A stretch of DNA of 64,000 bases, from assembly GCA_023397675.1 (NCBI GenBank), contig JAEWTV010000010.1:116434-180433 (forward strand). Reading direction: 5' to 3'. Shown piece by piece: positions 7,515 through 16,348 of this stretch; position 1 is the stretch's first letter; every line of letters begins with the position of its first letter. The translations under genes and the position numbers were made by a program. The DNA comes from Bacillota bacterium (GTDB lineage Bacteria; Bacillota; Clostridia; Acetivibrionales; JANLFN01). A model generated the notes under the pieces. That model searched no databases. It was not told where the DNA came from and saw only the letters and a program-made list of their open reading frames with translations.

Positions 7515-9881
7515 TTATCCTTCTTTGTTTTTAAGTGTCTCAACCATATCGAGCCCTTCTATTTTCCTTCTTGTTGCAAACTGTGCAAAGCCAGCAAACA
7601 CAAATACACTTAACGCAGCAATTATATAAGTAGGAACATTCACTATTACAGGCATTACAAAGTAATTATTTTCAACCATTTTTGCTAAAAAGCTACTCAT
7701 AAGCCTTCCGAGAATTAGCCCTGGAATCACAGATAAGATACCCAGTAAGATATTTTCTCTAAAAATAACAGTTTTTGTCTCCTTTAAGGAATATCCCAAT
7801 ACCTTAAGGGATGCCAGTTCACGCTTACGCTCTGTAATATTTATGACCGTTGAGTTAAATATAATGGCGGCTCCCATAACAAAAGCGAAGACAACCAACA
7901 CACCGATAAAGATATACATTATACCTACAAATTTATTAAAGGTATCAATCGAAGTCAGCCTGCTTTCCAGAAAGTCGACACCCTTCTTTTGGTATAATTC
8001 ATGCTGGACTTTTCCATCCGTACCGTCTTTAACAGTAATTAACGCTGCATTTGCAAGTTTTTGATTCTGCGTATATTGCTTTACGTCATCAATATTCATA
8101 TAACAGCTGAAACCAAGATATTGCTTCATTATACCGGCTACTTTAACTTTTGCATCGTCAAAGCCAGGTACATGTGATTTTATAGTTACAGTGTCTCCAA
8201 CATTAACAGAAATTTTCTCAGCTATTGAGTGTGGAAGAATAACCCCATTCTTAGGAATAGATATTTTATCGCCATCCTCATTTTTCATGTTATAAAGAGT
8301 AATATCCTTCCCAAGCGCCGTTAACATCATGTCCGAGTTTTTATTATCCTTCGTAATTTCGATGGGTATTTCCAGTATAGATTCAAGCTTGTTTATTCCT
8401 TCTGTTTTTAACATGCTACCTACTTCATCATACTGTACCGGGTTGTTGAACAAAACCTTGTAATCCTGCTTTTGAAAATCCTTATAATACTGGTCCGAAA
8501 TATATTGCATTGAGTCCAGGAAAAAAAGCGTTCCAATGAGCAAAACTATTGTAAATATAAAACCTACTATTGTCATAATAGCTCTTTGTTTAACACGGAA
8601 AATATTCCTAATACTCATTTTCCAGCCAAAAGACAGTTTTTTCCACAAAGGCTTTATTTTTTCCACCAAAACTTTCTTACCTGAAACAGGAGGTTCTGAA
8701 CGCATTGATTGAGCCGGTTCAAGCCTTAATATCCGTTTTGTTGAATTGTAACCTGCTATCAGACTGAATATTATACTTATGAACATTCCAAGCAGCAGTT
8801 CTACCCAGTATATTTTAATACTCAATTCAGGAATGTTATAAAACTGAGTATATATTTTTGTTATAAAAGCTCCTATAACAGTTCCGAATATAGTTGCAGG
8901 CACTGCACCGGTTATTGCTACAAGAAGTGAATATGAAATGTAATGGTTCAACACCTTTTTATCTGAATATCCAAAAGCCTTCATGACGCCAATCAGAGTT
9001 CTTTGATTATTTACTAATCTTTTTAATATTACATAAATAATCATAGCAGCTACTGAAAGAAATATTAAAGGCAGAATAAAAGCAAGCTCTTCGAGTGCTT
9101 TTATATCATCATTAAGCATGGAAAAACTTGTTTGTTCCCCACGCGAAATACCATATAAGAAGCCTGCAGGCTTTAAAGCCTCCTCTATTGATTTTATGGT
9201 GTCCTTGTTATTATACTGTTCAGTAAGTAAAACATGTATCTGGTTAAATGTCTCACCCTGACCTGTAATTTCCCTCAACTGCGATTCCTTTATATAAATA
9301 ATTCCAAAGTCTCCGTCTGAACCCAAAAGCGTTGTAGCAGATTTTACAGCATAGACATATTCAGGGCTGCTTACAATTCCATGAATTTTAAACGCATGGG
9401 AATTACCTTGTATATAGGTATTTAAAGTATCACCGACTTTCAATTTGTAAAAGTCAGCAAATTTATTGCTTATTAAGCATTCATCAGCTGCAGTGTCATC
9501 AAAAAAACTGCCTTTAACAAAATACAACTTGTTAATTTCAGGTTGGCTATTATCAGGAACAGATATTGCCCTCAGAGTTGATCTCCTGTCACTGCCCATG
9601 TCACCTAAAATATCAACACTTATTCTACCAATAGCTTTCTTAACTCCATTAATCTTGCTAAGCTGCTGAATATCCTTCTCAGAAGCACTTTTGACCTGTG
9701 CTTGATAATCAAGCAAACTATATTCATCATAATATGATTTTGCCGAATTATCTAAATTTAAATAAGACGTATAAGTTGCAAGAAAAGCCGTAATACCAAT
9801 AAATACTACCAATGCTGCGGCAATAAACTGGCCTTTACCCTTAACTATTTCTCTTTTTAAAATCAAATTTATTTTTTTCAT
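7515..9881 (-). CDS. FtsX-like ABC transporter permease
   Basis: The 788-residue membrane protein has the duplicated ABC3/FtsX layout. An N-terminal membrane helix (about 18-38) is followed by a large extracytoplasmic domain and a three-helix bundle (about 260-380). A second N-type helix near 440 then leads to another extracytoplasmic domain and a final three-helix bundle ending at 780. This is the MacB/LolCE-type architecture, which uses mechanotransmission rather than classic channel transport and exports lipids, peptides or antibiotics, or senses them. The ATPase gene lies 43 nt upstream in the same operon. Specificity cannot be inferred. Confidence 0.88.
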   Translation of the reverse strand: MKKINLILKREIVKGKGQFIAAALVVFIGITAFLATYTSYLNLDNSAKSYYDEYSLLDYQAQVKSASEKDIQQLSKINGVKKAIGRISVDILGDMGSDRRSTLRAISVPDNSQPEINKLYFVKGSFFDDTAADECLISNKFADFYKLKVGDTLNTYIQGNSHAFKIHGIVSSPEYVYAVKSATTLLGSDGDFGIIYIKESQLREITGQGETFNQIHVLLTEQYNNKDTIKSIEEALKPAGFLYGISRGEQTSFSMLNDDIKALEELAFILPLIFLSVAAMIIYVILKRLVNNQRTLIGVMKAFGYSDKKVLNHYISYSLLVAITGAVPATIFGTVIGAFITKIYTQFYNIPELSIKIYWVELLLGMFISIIFSLIAGYNSTKRILRLEPAQSMRSEPPVSGKKVLVEKIKPLWKKLSFGWKMSIRNIFRVKQRAIMTIVGFIFTIVLLIGTLFFLDSMQYISDQYYKDFQKQDYKVLFNNPVQYDEVGSMLKTEGINKLESILEIPIEITKDNKNSDMMLTALGKDITLYNMKNEDGDKISIPKNGVILPHSIAEKISVNVGDTVTIKSHVPGFDDAKVKVAGIMKQYLGFSCYMNIDDVKQYTQNQKLANAALITVKDGTDGKVQHELYQKKGVDFLESRLTSIDTFNKFVGIMYIFIGVLVVFAFVMGAAIIFNSTVINITERKRELASLKVLGYSLKETKTVIFRENILLGILSVIPGLILGRLMSSFLAKMVENNYFVMPVIVNVPTYIIAALSVFVFAGFAQFATRRKIEGLDMVETLKNKEG

Positions 9882-9924
9882 AATTATTATCCTCCAGAAA
9901 TGGCTTATTTAGGCGATGAACAAG

Positions 9925-10632
9925 CTACCATACTACCTTTTCAGGCTCTAAAGGATTATCATTGAAATGAATACTCGAAACAGTTCCATCTCTCATTTTC
10001 AGGACAATATCTGCCATATCTGCAATAGGTTGGTTGTGAGTGATTATAATTACAGACTTTCCGGTTCTTTTGTTAATATCACTCAAAAGTTTAAGAATTT
10101 TGACTCCTGTTGTATAGTCCAATGCACCAGTCGGCTCATCACATAACAGAACGTCAGGATTTTTTGCAACAGCCCTTGCTATTGCAACCCTCTGCTGTTC
10201 TCCACCGCTCATTTGAGAAGGGAAATGCCCGGCTCTGTCCTTTATACCTACGAGTTCAAGAACTTCCATAGTATCAAGAGGTTCTTTGCTTATTTCAGTT
10301 GCAAGTTCTACATTTTCATGAGCTGTAAGGTTTGGCATAAGATTATAGAATTGAAAAACAAAGCCCATATTATTACGTCTGAAGGCTGTTAGTTCAGAAT
10401 TGTTGTATGCTGAAATTTCAGTATCCTTGAAAAATAATTTTCCTGACGACGGACTATCCATACCGCCAAGAATATTCAGCAGTGTACTTTTTCCTGATCC
10501 GCTTGGGCCTAAAACTACTACAAGCTTTCCTTCCGGAATTACAAGCGATACAGAATCAAGTGCTTTTACTTTTACTTCACCCATATCATACTCTTTTGTT
10601 AGGTTTTCGGTTTTAAATAAGGTATTATCCAT
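9925..10632 (-). CDS. ABC transporter ATP-binding protein (MacB/LolD type)
   Basis: The protein has 235 residues with all nucleotide-binding motifs: Walker A GPSGSGKST near 42-50, a Q-loop in VFQFYN, the signature MSGGEQQRVAIARA, Walker B LLCDEPTGALD and the switch His in ITHNQ. The PTGALD form and the short length are typical of the LolD/MacB/FtsE branch that pairs with FtsX-like permeases, and such a permease is the next gene. AGGGGG precedes the ATG by about 8 nt. Expression is probably set by the leader and attenuator-like hairpin just upstream. Confidence 0.93.
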   Translation of the reverse strand: MDNTLFKTENLTKEYDMGEVKVKALDSVSLVIPEGKLVVVLGPSGSGKSTLLNILGGMDSPSSGKLFFKDTEISAYNNSELTAFRRNNMGFVFQFYNLMPNLTAHENVELATEISKEPLDTMEVLELVGIKDRAGHFPSQMSGGEQQRVAIARAVAKNPDVLLCDEPTGALDYTTGVKILKLLSDINKRTGKSVIIITHNQPIADMADIVLKMRDGTVSSIHFNDNPLEPEKVVW

Positions 10633-10698
10633 TTTGAATCCCCCTGAATATTATATTTCAACTATGTCCAGGTATGGTTTTTTATCCTATCATGATAT

Positions 10699-10751
10699 AA
10701 AAAAATACCTGTGGCACCATAATTGATTAGAATTATAGTCCCACAGGTATT
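10699..10751 (-). terminator. Intrinsic terminator inside the leader of the ABC exporter operon
   Basis: On the minus strand an AATACCTGTGG arm pairs with CCACAGGTATT across a long upper stem (AATTATAG/CATAATT region) and is followed by seven T. It lies about 65 nt upstream of the ATPase start, so it is an attenuator candidate rather than the end of a gene. Confidence 0.75.
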
Positions 10752-10829
10752 TTAATCCTGCTGCCTTAGGCCCAGCCCCACCGATATTAAACCGATCGCC
10801 TGCTCTATGAGATATTAAATTATTACTTC
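10752..10829 (-). ncRNA. Structured 5' leader of unknown class upstream of the ABC exporter
   Basis: Between a likely promoter and the terminator lies a G-rich leader on the minus strand, unlike the AT-rich surroundings. It contains CGAT...ATCG and GGTGGGGCTGGGCC elements and a CAGG that could pair with the CCTG of the terminator arm, giving a mutually exclusive antiterminator. I compared it from memory with SAM, TPP, FMN, lysine, purine, glycine, M-box, Mn, fluoride, guanidine, ZTP, THF, NiCo and T-box patterns and saw no firm match. Confidence 0.45.
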
Positions 10830-10860
10830 TAGTTTAAGGTAAAGTTTAACACTTTGTCAA
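10830..10860 (-). promoter_or_regulatory. Promoter of the ABC exporter operon, possibly MerR-type
   Basis: On the minus strand TTGACA (10860-10855) is followed by a TAAACT-like -10 at an 18-19 nt spacing. The spacer holds repeated TTAAAC half-sites (GTTAAAC and CTTAAAC). The long spacer filled with repeats suggests a MerR-family activator, but the -10 match is weak. Confidence 0.4.
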
Positions 10861-10970
10861 TATATATTTTCTAATTTTTCTTTTCCTTTTCTAAATATTT
10901 TTTAGACATAGTATACAAAAAAAAAGGAACAATAAATGTTAATAAGAATAAAAAGGACTGAATACAGTTT

Positions 10971-11936
10971 ATGGCTTTGAAAGCATCTAAACCTGAGCTC
11001 TTTCAGGGCAAAACCAAAAAAAAGAATTACTTTGAAGGCTGGTATTTTAAGGCTGCAGACCCAAGCAAAAAGAATGTAATTGCTGTAATACCCGGAATAT
11101 CAATAGGCAACAGCAAGGAAGATTCCCATTCTTTTATACAGGTAATTGACTCAACGAGCAAAACTTTTAAGTATTTCAAGTATAAGCTTTCGGATTTCGA
11201 GCATTCAGCAAAGGAATTCAGGATAAGAATAGGAAAAAGCTATTTTGACAGAAAAACAATGATTCTTGACCTGGACAATAAAAGCGGCTCAGTAAACGGT
11301 AAACTTGAATTTCATAATATTGTTCCTTTCCCCAAAAGCTTTTTTAGCCCCGGAATAATGGGTCCTTTTTCATATATACCCTTTATTCAGTGCCGCCATG
11401 GTGTTATAAATGTCCATCATGAGATAAGCGGTACCCTTAAAATTGATGGTGTACCGGTTTCTTTTGATGGAGGCTATGGTTATATCGAAAAGGATTGGGG
11501 GAAATCTTTCCCTGACAATTGGGTTTGGGTTCAATGCAACAACTTTGAAAACGGCGATGTATCAGTGATGTTTTCGACCGCTAAGGTACCTTTTTTATTT
11601 TCATCCTTTAACGGTTTTATATCTTTTATAAGAATAGGCAAAAGATTTTATAAATTTGCTACATACACCGGTGCCAAAGTTGAAAAACTTAATTATGCTA
11701 ATAACACATTGGAATTAATCATCAAAGATAAAAACAATATTCTTGAGATTAAAGTTGAAAATAAGCTAGGACTACTGTTAAAGGCGCCTAAAAACGGTAT
11801 CATGAACCGTGAAATTACTGAAAGCATTTCAGCTGTTTCGGATGTTAAGTTTTTACAAAATAACGGTTCAACAATTTTTGAAGGTATAGGCTTTAATACA
11901 GGCATGGAAATAAGCGGAGATATTAATTTAAAATGA
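10971..11936 (+). CDS. Tocopherol-cyclase-like protein
   Basis: This 321-residue soluble protein lacks a signal peptide. It resembles the tocopherol cyclase Pfam family in its opening (NYFEGWYFK), the HSFIQVID segment, the QCRHGVINVHH stretch and the YIEKDWGKSFP segment followed by WVWVQCN. In plants and cyanobacteria the family closes the chromanol ring of vitamin E. Clostridial homologues are widespread but have no known substrate, so the enzymatic call should not be transferred. Only a weak AAGGA precedes the ATG. An FAD/Rieske oxidoreductase follows after 15 nt in the same orientation, which suggests the pair acts on the same lipid-like or quinone-like substrate (inference). Confidence 0.75.
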   Translation: MALKASKPELFQGKTKKKNYFEGWYFKAADPSKKNVIAVIPGISIGNSKEDSHSFIQVIDSTSKTFKYFKYKLSDFEHSAKEFRIRIGKSYFDRKTMILDLDNKSGSVNGKLEFHNIVPFPKSFFSPGIMGPFSYIPFIQCRHGVINVHHEISGTLKIDGVPVSFDGGYGYIEKDWGKSFPDNWVWVQCNNFENGDVSVMFSTAKVPFLFSSFNGFISFIRIGKRFYKFATYTGAKVEKLNYANNTLELIIKDKNNILEIKVENKLGLLLKAPKNGIMNREITESISAVSDVKFLQNNGSTIFEGIGFNTGMEISGDINLK

Positions 11937-11951
11937 TCAGGAGGTATTAAA

Positions 11952-13502
11952 ATGCAATCAGAAACAAACATATGGAGCAAAGAGTTTAAAGGTGCCCCCT
12001 ACCCCTATTGGCTGGATTCAACAGGAACAACCGATTATACGGCTTTAAAGGAAAATATAAGTACTGATGTAGTAATTGTAGGCGGAGGAATGACAGGGAT
12101 AGTTACAGCATATTTACTGCTTAAACAAGGATTTGAAGTTGTTATAATTGAAGCAGATAAAATAGTTCAGGGAACATCCGCCCATACAACAGCTAAAATA
12201 ACTTCACAGCACGGTCTGATATATGACCAAACTGTAAATGGTTTGGGGCTGGTAATGGCCCAGCAGTATGCTGATGCTAATGAAAATGCAATAAAATTAA
12301 TCAGGAAAATAATATCAGAGAACAATATCGATTGTGACTTCAAACCGCAATCAGCCTATGTCTATACACACCTCGACAAATACATCAGCAAAATTCAAAA
12401 CGAAGCAAAAACAGCCTCAGACCTAGGGATTAATGCTCATTATATTGAAGAAACACCTCTTCCCTTTAATGTAAAAGCAGCAGTACGATTCGATAATCAG
12501 GCACAATTCCATCCAAGAAAATATCTTCTCAGCCTTGCAAGGGTGATTACTGATATGGGATGCCAGATATATGAAAATACAAGAGCAGTTGACCTTGAAG
12601 AAGGTGAATCCTGTACCGTAATTACTGATTCAGGCTATAAAGTATCTGCATCAAGTATCGTTATTGCATCACATTACCCGTTTTATGACAAACGCGGCTT
12701 GTATTTTACAAGGATTTACCCCGAACGCTCCTATGCCCTCGGAATAATACCACGTGAAAAATACCCCGGAGGAATGTATATTACTGCTGAAGATCCAGGC
12801 GTTTCATTTCGTTCGCAGCCGTTGCGCGATACTGAAATGATTATTGTAGGCGGTGAACATCATAAAACTGGGCATGGAGAGAACACCAATCAATATTATA
12901 CAAATGTGCTAAACTCGGCAAAGGGAAGTTTCGGCGTAGAGGAAGTACTATACCGCTGGTCAACACAGGACTGTATGACTATGGATGGCATACCCTTTAC
13001 AGGCCGTCTGACATCACAAACACCGAACGTATATGTAGCTACAGGCTTTCAAAAATGGGGCATGACAAACAGCCATGCATCAGCTATGATAATCACTGAC
13101 CTTATTACCAATGGCAAAAGTCCATGGGAAGATGTTTATAGCCCTTCCAGAATTACTGTAGAGGCTTCAGCAAAGGAATTTCTTAAGGAAAATGCTGACG
13201 TAGCAGTAAACTTCTTTAAAGGTAAACTCTCAACTGCTCCTGATTTAAAGGATATAAAACCAGGTGAGGGGAAAATAGCTGAAGTTGAAGGGAAAAAAGT
13301 TGGAGTATACTGTGATACTTCCAGCCAGCTTCATTTTGTAGATACTTCGTGCACACACCTCGGCTGTGGCCTTGCGTGGAATGCAGGTGAAAAAACCTGG
13401 GATTGCCCCTGCCATGGCTCAAGGTTTACTTATGAGGGGGAAATTGTAGAAGGCCCGGCACTAAAGACAATAAAAACAAATATAGAGGAAAAAGTTCATT
13501 AA
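11952..13502 (+). CDS. FAD-dependent oxidoreductase with C-terminal Rieske domain
   Basis: The protein has 516 residues. An N-terminal DAO-type FAD-binding motif VVIVGGGMTG lies at about 40-49, followed by the GTSAHTTAKI segment seen in this subfamily. The C-terminal 90 residues form a Rieske [2Fe-2S] domain with CTHLGC and CPCHGS motifs giving the two Cys and two His ligands. The fusion matches the B. subtilis YhfW type. It is predicted to be a cytoplasmic flavoenzyme with an internal electron relay; the substrate is unknown. CAGGAGG stands 7 nt before the ATG. It is the second gene of a two-gene operon with the tocopherol-cyclase-like gene. Confidence 0.9.
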   Translation: MQSETNIWSKEFKGAPYPYWLDSTGTTDYTALKENISTDVVIVGGGMTGIVTAYLLLKQGFEVVIIEADKIVQGTSAHTTAKITSQHGLIYDQTVNGLGLVMAQQYADANENAIKLIRKIISENNIDCDFKPQSAYVYTHLDKYISKIQNEAKTASDLGINAHYIEETPLPFNVKAAVRFDNQAQFHPRKYLLSLARVITDMGCQIYENTRAVDLEEGESCTVITDSGYKVSASSIVIASHYPFYDKRGLYFTRIYPERSYALGIIPREKYPGGMYITAEDPGVSFRSQPLRDTEMIIVGGEHHKTGHGENTNQYYTNVLNSAKGSFGVEEVLYRWSTQDCMTMDGIPFTGRLTSQTPNVYVATGFQKWGMTNSHASAMIITDLITNGKSPWEDVYSPSRITVEASAKEFLKENADVAVNFFKGKLSTAPDLKDIKPGEGKIAEVEGKKVGVYCDTSSQLHFVDTSCTHLGCGLAWNAGEKTWDCPCHGSRFTYEGEIVEGPALKTIKTNIEEKVH

Positions 13503-13507
13503 TTATC

Positions 13508-13533
13508 AAAAAGGCCCTTAATCAGGGCCTTTT
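13508..13533. terminator. Bidirectional terminator between the Rieske gene and the MerR gene
   Basis: AAAAGGCCCT and AGGGCCTTTT pair around a 5-nt loop, with T-rich tails in both directions. The genes on either side are convergent. Confidence 0.85.
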
Positions 13534-13545
13534 GTCTTATATTTA

Positions 13546-14490
13546 TTATTCTTTGGGTTCCTCTATATTACCATTATCGTCAACGGTGAATTTCAAAGAT
13601 TTTGTTATTTCGTCCATATTATTAACATACGTAGTATAGTCTTTGCTTAGTATTTTTAAGCTTTTATCAAATCTTTCATCAAAGTTAACTTTATTCATTT
13701 GCTCATTTAATGATTTTTTAAAAGCTTTAACTTTAAGAAATCCTTCTTTCGTCTTTTCATCCGTTTCAACCTGCTTAGCAGCATCATAAATTTCCTTTTT
13801 AATCTGATCTTTAAACTCATCTGTCATAGAAACTATTTTACCAATATATTCAAAAACTCCGGGTGAACTTTTAATTAAATCTTCCTCCGACATATCTTCA
13901 TACAGAGTTTCCATACCTTCAGTCAAAACTATTGGTTCAGCTTCATCAAGAAGTTTGACCAACGAGAGCCATGCATCTTCCTTTTCAGGTGAATCAACTG
14001 GTTCATTTAAAAAACTTCCGTAAAACATAATCATAACCCTTCCAAAATTCCCGGGGAAAATCCTTAATAACTCTTTCTTCATATAACCCAACTTGCTTCT
14101 ATCATCCATCTTTAGTGCTTCATTCAATATTGAAAGTTTTTTTGTAATACTTGTAAGAGTACAAGTTTCACCTTCTATCTCCGATATGCAAGCATCTATG
14201 ATATTTCTGCATTTGCTAAGTCTGCTGATATCAGCATCAAGCTTTTTAATGTGTTCATCCAAGCTTTTTTTCAATATAGCAGGCTTGGATATAACACCTT
14301 TGATTTCCTTTACAGGTAAATCAAGCTGCCTTAAAATCGAAATCTGTATAAGTCTGTTGACATCTTCAACAGAGTAATCACGGTAATTATTTTCACTATT
14401 TACCGGTGGTGCCAAAAGGCCCTCCTCTTCATAATAATTTATTGCTTTTTTTGTCAAACCTGTAATACCCATTACTTCACTTATTATCAT
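13546..14490 (-). CDS. MerR-family transcriptional regulator
   Basis: The protein has 314 residues when started at the ATG at 14490, where GAGGTG lies 6 nt upstream; a GTG at 14499 would overlap that site. The N-terminal 70 residues are a MerR winged helix (GLTKKAINYYEEEGLL, then NNYRDYS) followed by the usual dimerising coiled coil (about 70-115). The C-terminal roughly 200 residues are helical and Glu/Lys-rich. They resemble the effector domains of larger MerR proteins, but no ligand family is recognisable. Its promoter has the 19-nt spacer and internal dyad typical of MerR autoregulation. Confidence 0.85.
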   Translation of the reverse strand: MIISEVMGITGLTKKAINYYEEEGLLAPPVNSENNYRDYSVEDVNRLIQISILRQLDLPVKEIKGVISKPAILKKSLDEHIKKLDADISRLSKCRNIIDACISEIEGETCTLTSITKKLSILNEALKMDDRSKLGYMKKELLRIFPGNFGRVMIMFYGSFLNEPVDSPEKEDAWLSLVKLLDEAEPIVLTEGMETLYEDMSEEDLIKSSPGVFEYIGKIVSMTDEFKDQIKKEIYDAAKQVETDEKTKEGFLKVKAFKKSLNEQMNKVNFDERFDKSLKILSKDYTTYVNNMDEITKSLKFTVDDNGNIEEPKE

Positions 14491-14508
14491 TTTCATCACC
14501 TCAGTAAG

Positions 14509-14539
14509 AATTTACATCGTTCCCCAAGGGATCAGTCAA
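14509..14539 (-). promoter_or_regulatory. MerR-type promoter and operator of the MerR gene
   Basis: On the minus strand TTGACT (14539-14534) and TAAATT (14514-14509) are separated by 19 nt instead of 17. The spacer contains a GATCCC-TT-GGGGAAC imperfect dyad. This layout is the hallmark of promoters that MerR-family proteins untwist, and here it precedes the regulator itself. Confidence 0.6.
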
Positions 14540-14654
14540 TATATTTCTAAAAATTTTAGTAAATAACCAAATCCATATACAGTGATATATTAGACATAAG
14601 TGCCTCTATTTCCTTTATAGGCCTCTAAGGGCGGATAATAGGCCTTTTGCATGG

Positions 14655-14683
14655 TTGACATAATAAGTTCACAAAGTTATAAT
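14655..14683 (+). promoter_or_regulatory. Consensus sigma-A promoter driving the first riboswitch
   Basis: TTGACA (14655-14660) and TATAAT (14678-14683) match the consensus exactly at the ideal 17-nt spacing. Transcription should start near 14690, just before the aptamer. Confidence 0.88.
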
Positions 14684-14694
14684 CAAACACATAT

Positions 14695-14818
14695 AAAGGC
14701 TGAATCTCTAAATAACTAGAGTACGGAGGAACCAATTATTTGGGGTTAGTCCGGTGATTACCATTTACCGGTAGGGGTGATCCTATTACCCAAACCCGTC
14801 AGCTAACTTCGGAAGCCA
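14695..14818 (+). promoter_or_regulatory. ydaO/yuaA-type c-di-AMP riboswitch (first copy)
   Basis: The leader contains the conserved blocks of the ydaO motif: AAGGCTGAATCTC at the 5' side, TACGGAGGAACCAA, TTGGGGTTA, and the 3' block AACCCGTCAGCTAACTTC ending in GGAAGCC. The first and last blocks can pair as P1 (GGCT with AGCC). The 3' side of P1 lies only a few nt before AGGAGG, and no terminator intervenes. Control is therefore probably at translation. It precedes a wall-hydrolase gene, the classic target of this class. Confidence 0.9.
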
Positions 14819-14836
14819 AAAATAGGAGGTCGAGAA

Positions 14837-15832
14837 ATGAATAAAGTTCCAAAAATGCTGCTGTCTTCAGCAGTAGTTATCCTGCTTCTTTGCTTATTTT
14901 CTGTAATTGCAGCTGCAGAATCGCAAAGCGGTACGGTCAATGTATCCTCTCTATCTATACGAAGTGGGCCGGGTGAAAACTACAAAGTCATGGGATTGCT
15001 TGTAAAGGGGGAAGTTCTTAGTATTTTGGGTTTTTCAGGGAATTGGGCAAGAATTAAAACATCATCTGGTACGACTGCTTGGGCTTATAATGATTATATA
15101 TCCAAAGCAGCTACTACATCCAAAACAACAAAAACAAAAAATGTCCAGGCAAACAAAAGTGGTACTATCACTGCATCCTCATTAAATCTGAGAAGCGGAC
15201 CTGGAACTTCCTACAGTAGCAAAGGACTTATCTCAAAAGGTGAGAAACTTACAGTTTCAAATGTTTCAGGACCCTGGTCCAGAATTACAACTTCAACTGG
15301 CAGAACAGGATGGGTATTCAATAAGTATATCGATCCAGCAGTAACTATTACAGCAAAGTCAGCACCTATTACAAGTAATACAAAGTCTGCCAAAAGCGAA
15401 ACCGCTTCAGCTTCTGTCCCTGTATCAGAAATTTCAAGATCAGGAGACGATGTATCAGCTGGTTCAAAGATTGTTGAATTTGCCGAAAGATTTTTAGGTG
15501 TGCCTTACCTTTGGGGAGGGAAAACCCCTGATGGATTTGACTGTTCAGGACTTGTATATTACGTATTCAAGAACTATGGATATGACATGAAGCGTGTAGC
15601 AGCTGACCAGGCAACACAAGGTACTTCTGTAGAAAAAGAAGAGCTTCAGCCCGGAGACTTGGTATTCTTTGATACCGATGGAGGCCACAGCAACATAACT
15701 CATGTCGGGATATACATAGGAGGAGGCAAAATGATACATGCACCTTCTCCCGGCAAAGACGTCAGGATTGCGGATATATCAACCGGTTATTATGCAAATA
15801 ATTACATGGCTGCAAAAAGAATAATACAGTAA
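14837..15832 (+). CDS. Secreted NlpC/P60 peptidoglycan endopeptidase with two SH3b domains
   Basis: The protein has 331 residues: a Sec signal peptide (about 1-27), two bacterial SH3 domains (about 31-88 and 107-166), a Ser/Thr/Ala linker, and an NlpC/P60 domain (about 207-331). The catalytic Cys236 lies in DGFDCSG, with His289 (HVGIY) and His301 (MIHAP) completing the active site. Such enzymes cut stem-peptide bonds in peptidoglycan outside the cell, and the SH3b domains bind the wall. A ydaO-type riboswitch upstream ties expression to c-di-AMP, hence to turgor and wall status. AGGAGG precedes the ATG by 8 nt. A strong terminator follows, so it is a single-gene unit. Confidence 0.93.
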   Translation: MNKVPKMLLSSAVVILLLCLFSVIAAAESQSGTVNVSSLSIRSGPGENYKVMGLLVKGEVLSILGFSGNWARIKTSSGTTAWAYNDYISKAATTSKTTKTKNVQANKSGTITASSLNLRSGPGTSYSSKGLISKGEKLTVSNVSGPWSRITTSTGRTGWVFNKYIDPAVTITAKSAPITSNTKSAKSETASASVPVSEISRSGDDVSAGSKIVEFAERFLGVPYLWGGKTPDGFDCSGLVYYVFKNYGYDMKRVAADQATQGTSVEKEELQPGDLVFFDTDGGHSNITHVGIYIGGGKMIHAPSPGKDVRIADISTGYYANNYMAAKRIIQ

Positions 15833-15843
15833 GTCAAATGTTT

Positions 15844-15871
15844 CAGGCCCCTGCACAAGGGGCCTTTTTTT
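15844..15871 (+). terminator. Terminator of the NlpC/P60 gene
   Basis: AGGCCCC and GGGGCCT pair around a 7-nt loop, followed by seven T. Confidence 0.9.
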
Positions 15872-15975
15872 AGCAATACTTATGAAATTATGGACTGCCT
15901 TGGTTATTTCCGTTCAGAGTATTTCAGCAAAGTCTTCGTTGTATTCTTTTTAAAAGACTCTGTTATAGTCTTTTT

Positions 15976-16302
15976 TTAAAGATTTTGTTCCTGTCCTGTA
16001 GAAACTATATCCTCAAGTACATAGGTCAACCCTGTTGGAGTTACTTCGTTGTTTGATATGACGCTTAAAACAGAACTCGCATTAGTTTTTGAACAGGAAT
16101 AATTTCTTACTACTGCTTCCTCAAAGCATCCGTTACCAAGGTTTTTTATTACACCGATTCCATATACCTTTTTTCCCGAAAGCTCCGAAACATAATCAAT
16201 TTCACTTTCAATAAGATAATATTCCAATTCAATACTTTGTACATTTTTGTTCATTCCATCAGCTGTCATATTAATTTTCTTAAAAAGATATTTGTTTACC
16301 AT
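15976..16302 (-). CDS. Small DUF6514-like protein
   Basis: This is a 108-residue soluble protein without signal peptide or membrane segment. It has the pattern EYYLIESEI, ELSGKKVYGIGV, a middle Cys-Ser segment, NNEVTPTGL and a C-terminal VLEDIV. It resembles short clostridial proteins grouped as DUF6514, whose function is unknown. AGGGGG stands 8 nt before the ATG, which supports expression. The next gene on the same strand lies 46 nt upstream, so it may share a transcript with the PC4-like protein gene. The family assignment is from memory of the motif order. Confidence 0.6.
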   Translation of the reverse strand: MVNKYLFKKINMTADGMNKNVQSIELEYYLIESEIDYVSELSGKKVYGIGVIKNLGNGCFEEAVVRNYSCSKTNASSVLSVISNNEVTPTGLTYVLEDIVSTGQEQNL

Positions 16303-16348
16303 TTACTACCCCCTTGTTATAACTTGAAAATATAGTTTCCGTATGGGT

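Noticed and set aside
10752..10829. tRNA or T-box element
   Set aside because: No TTCRA loop, no acceptor stem with CCA and no AGGGTGGNACCGCG T-box block are present.
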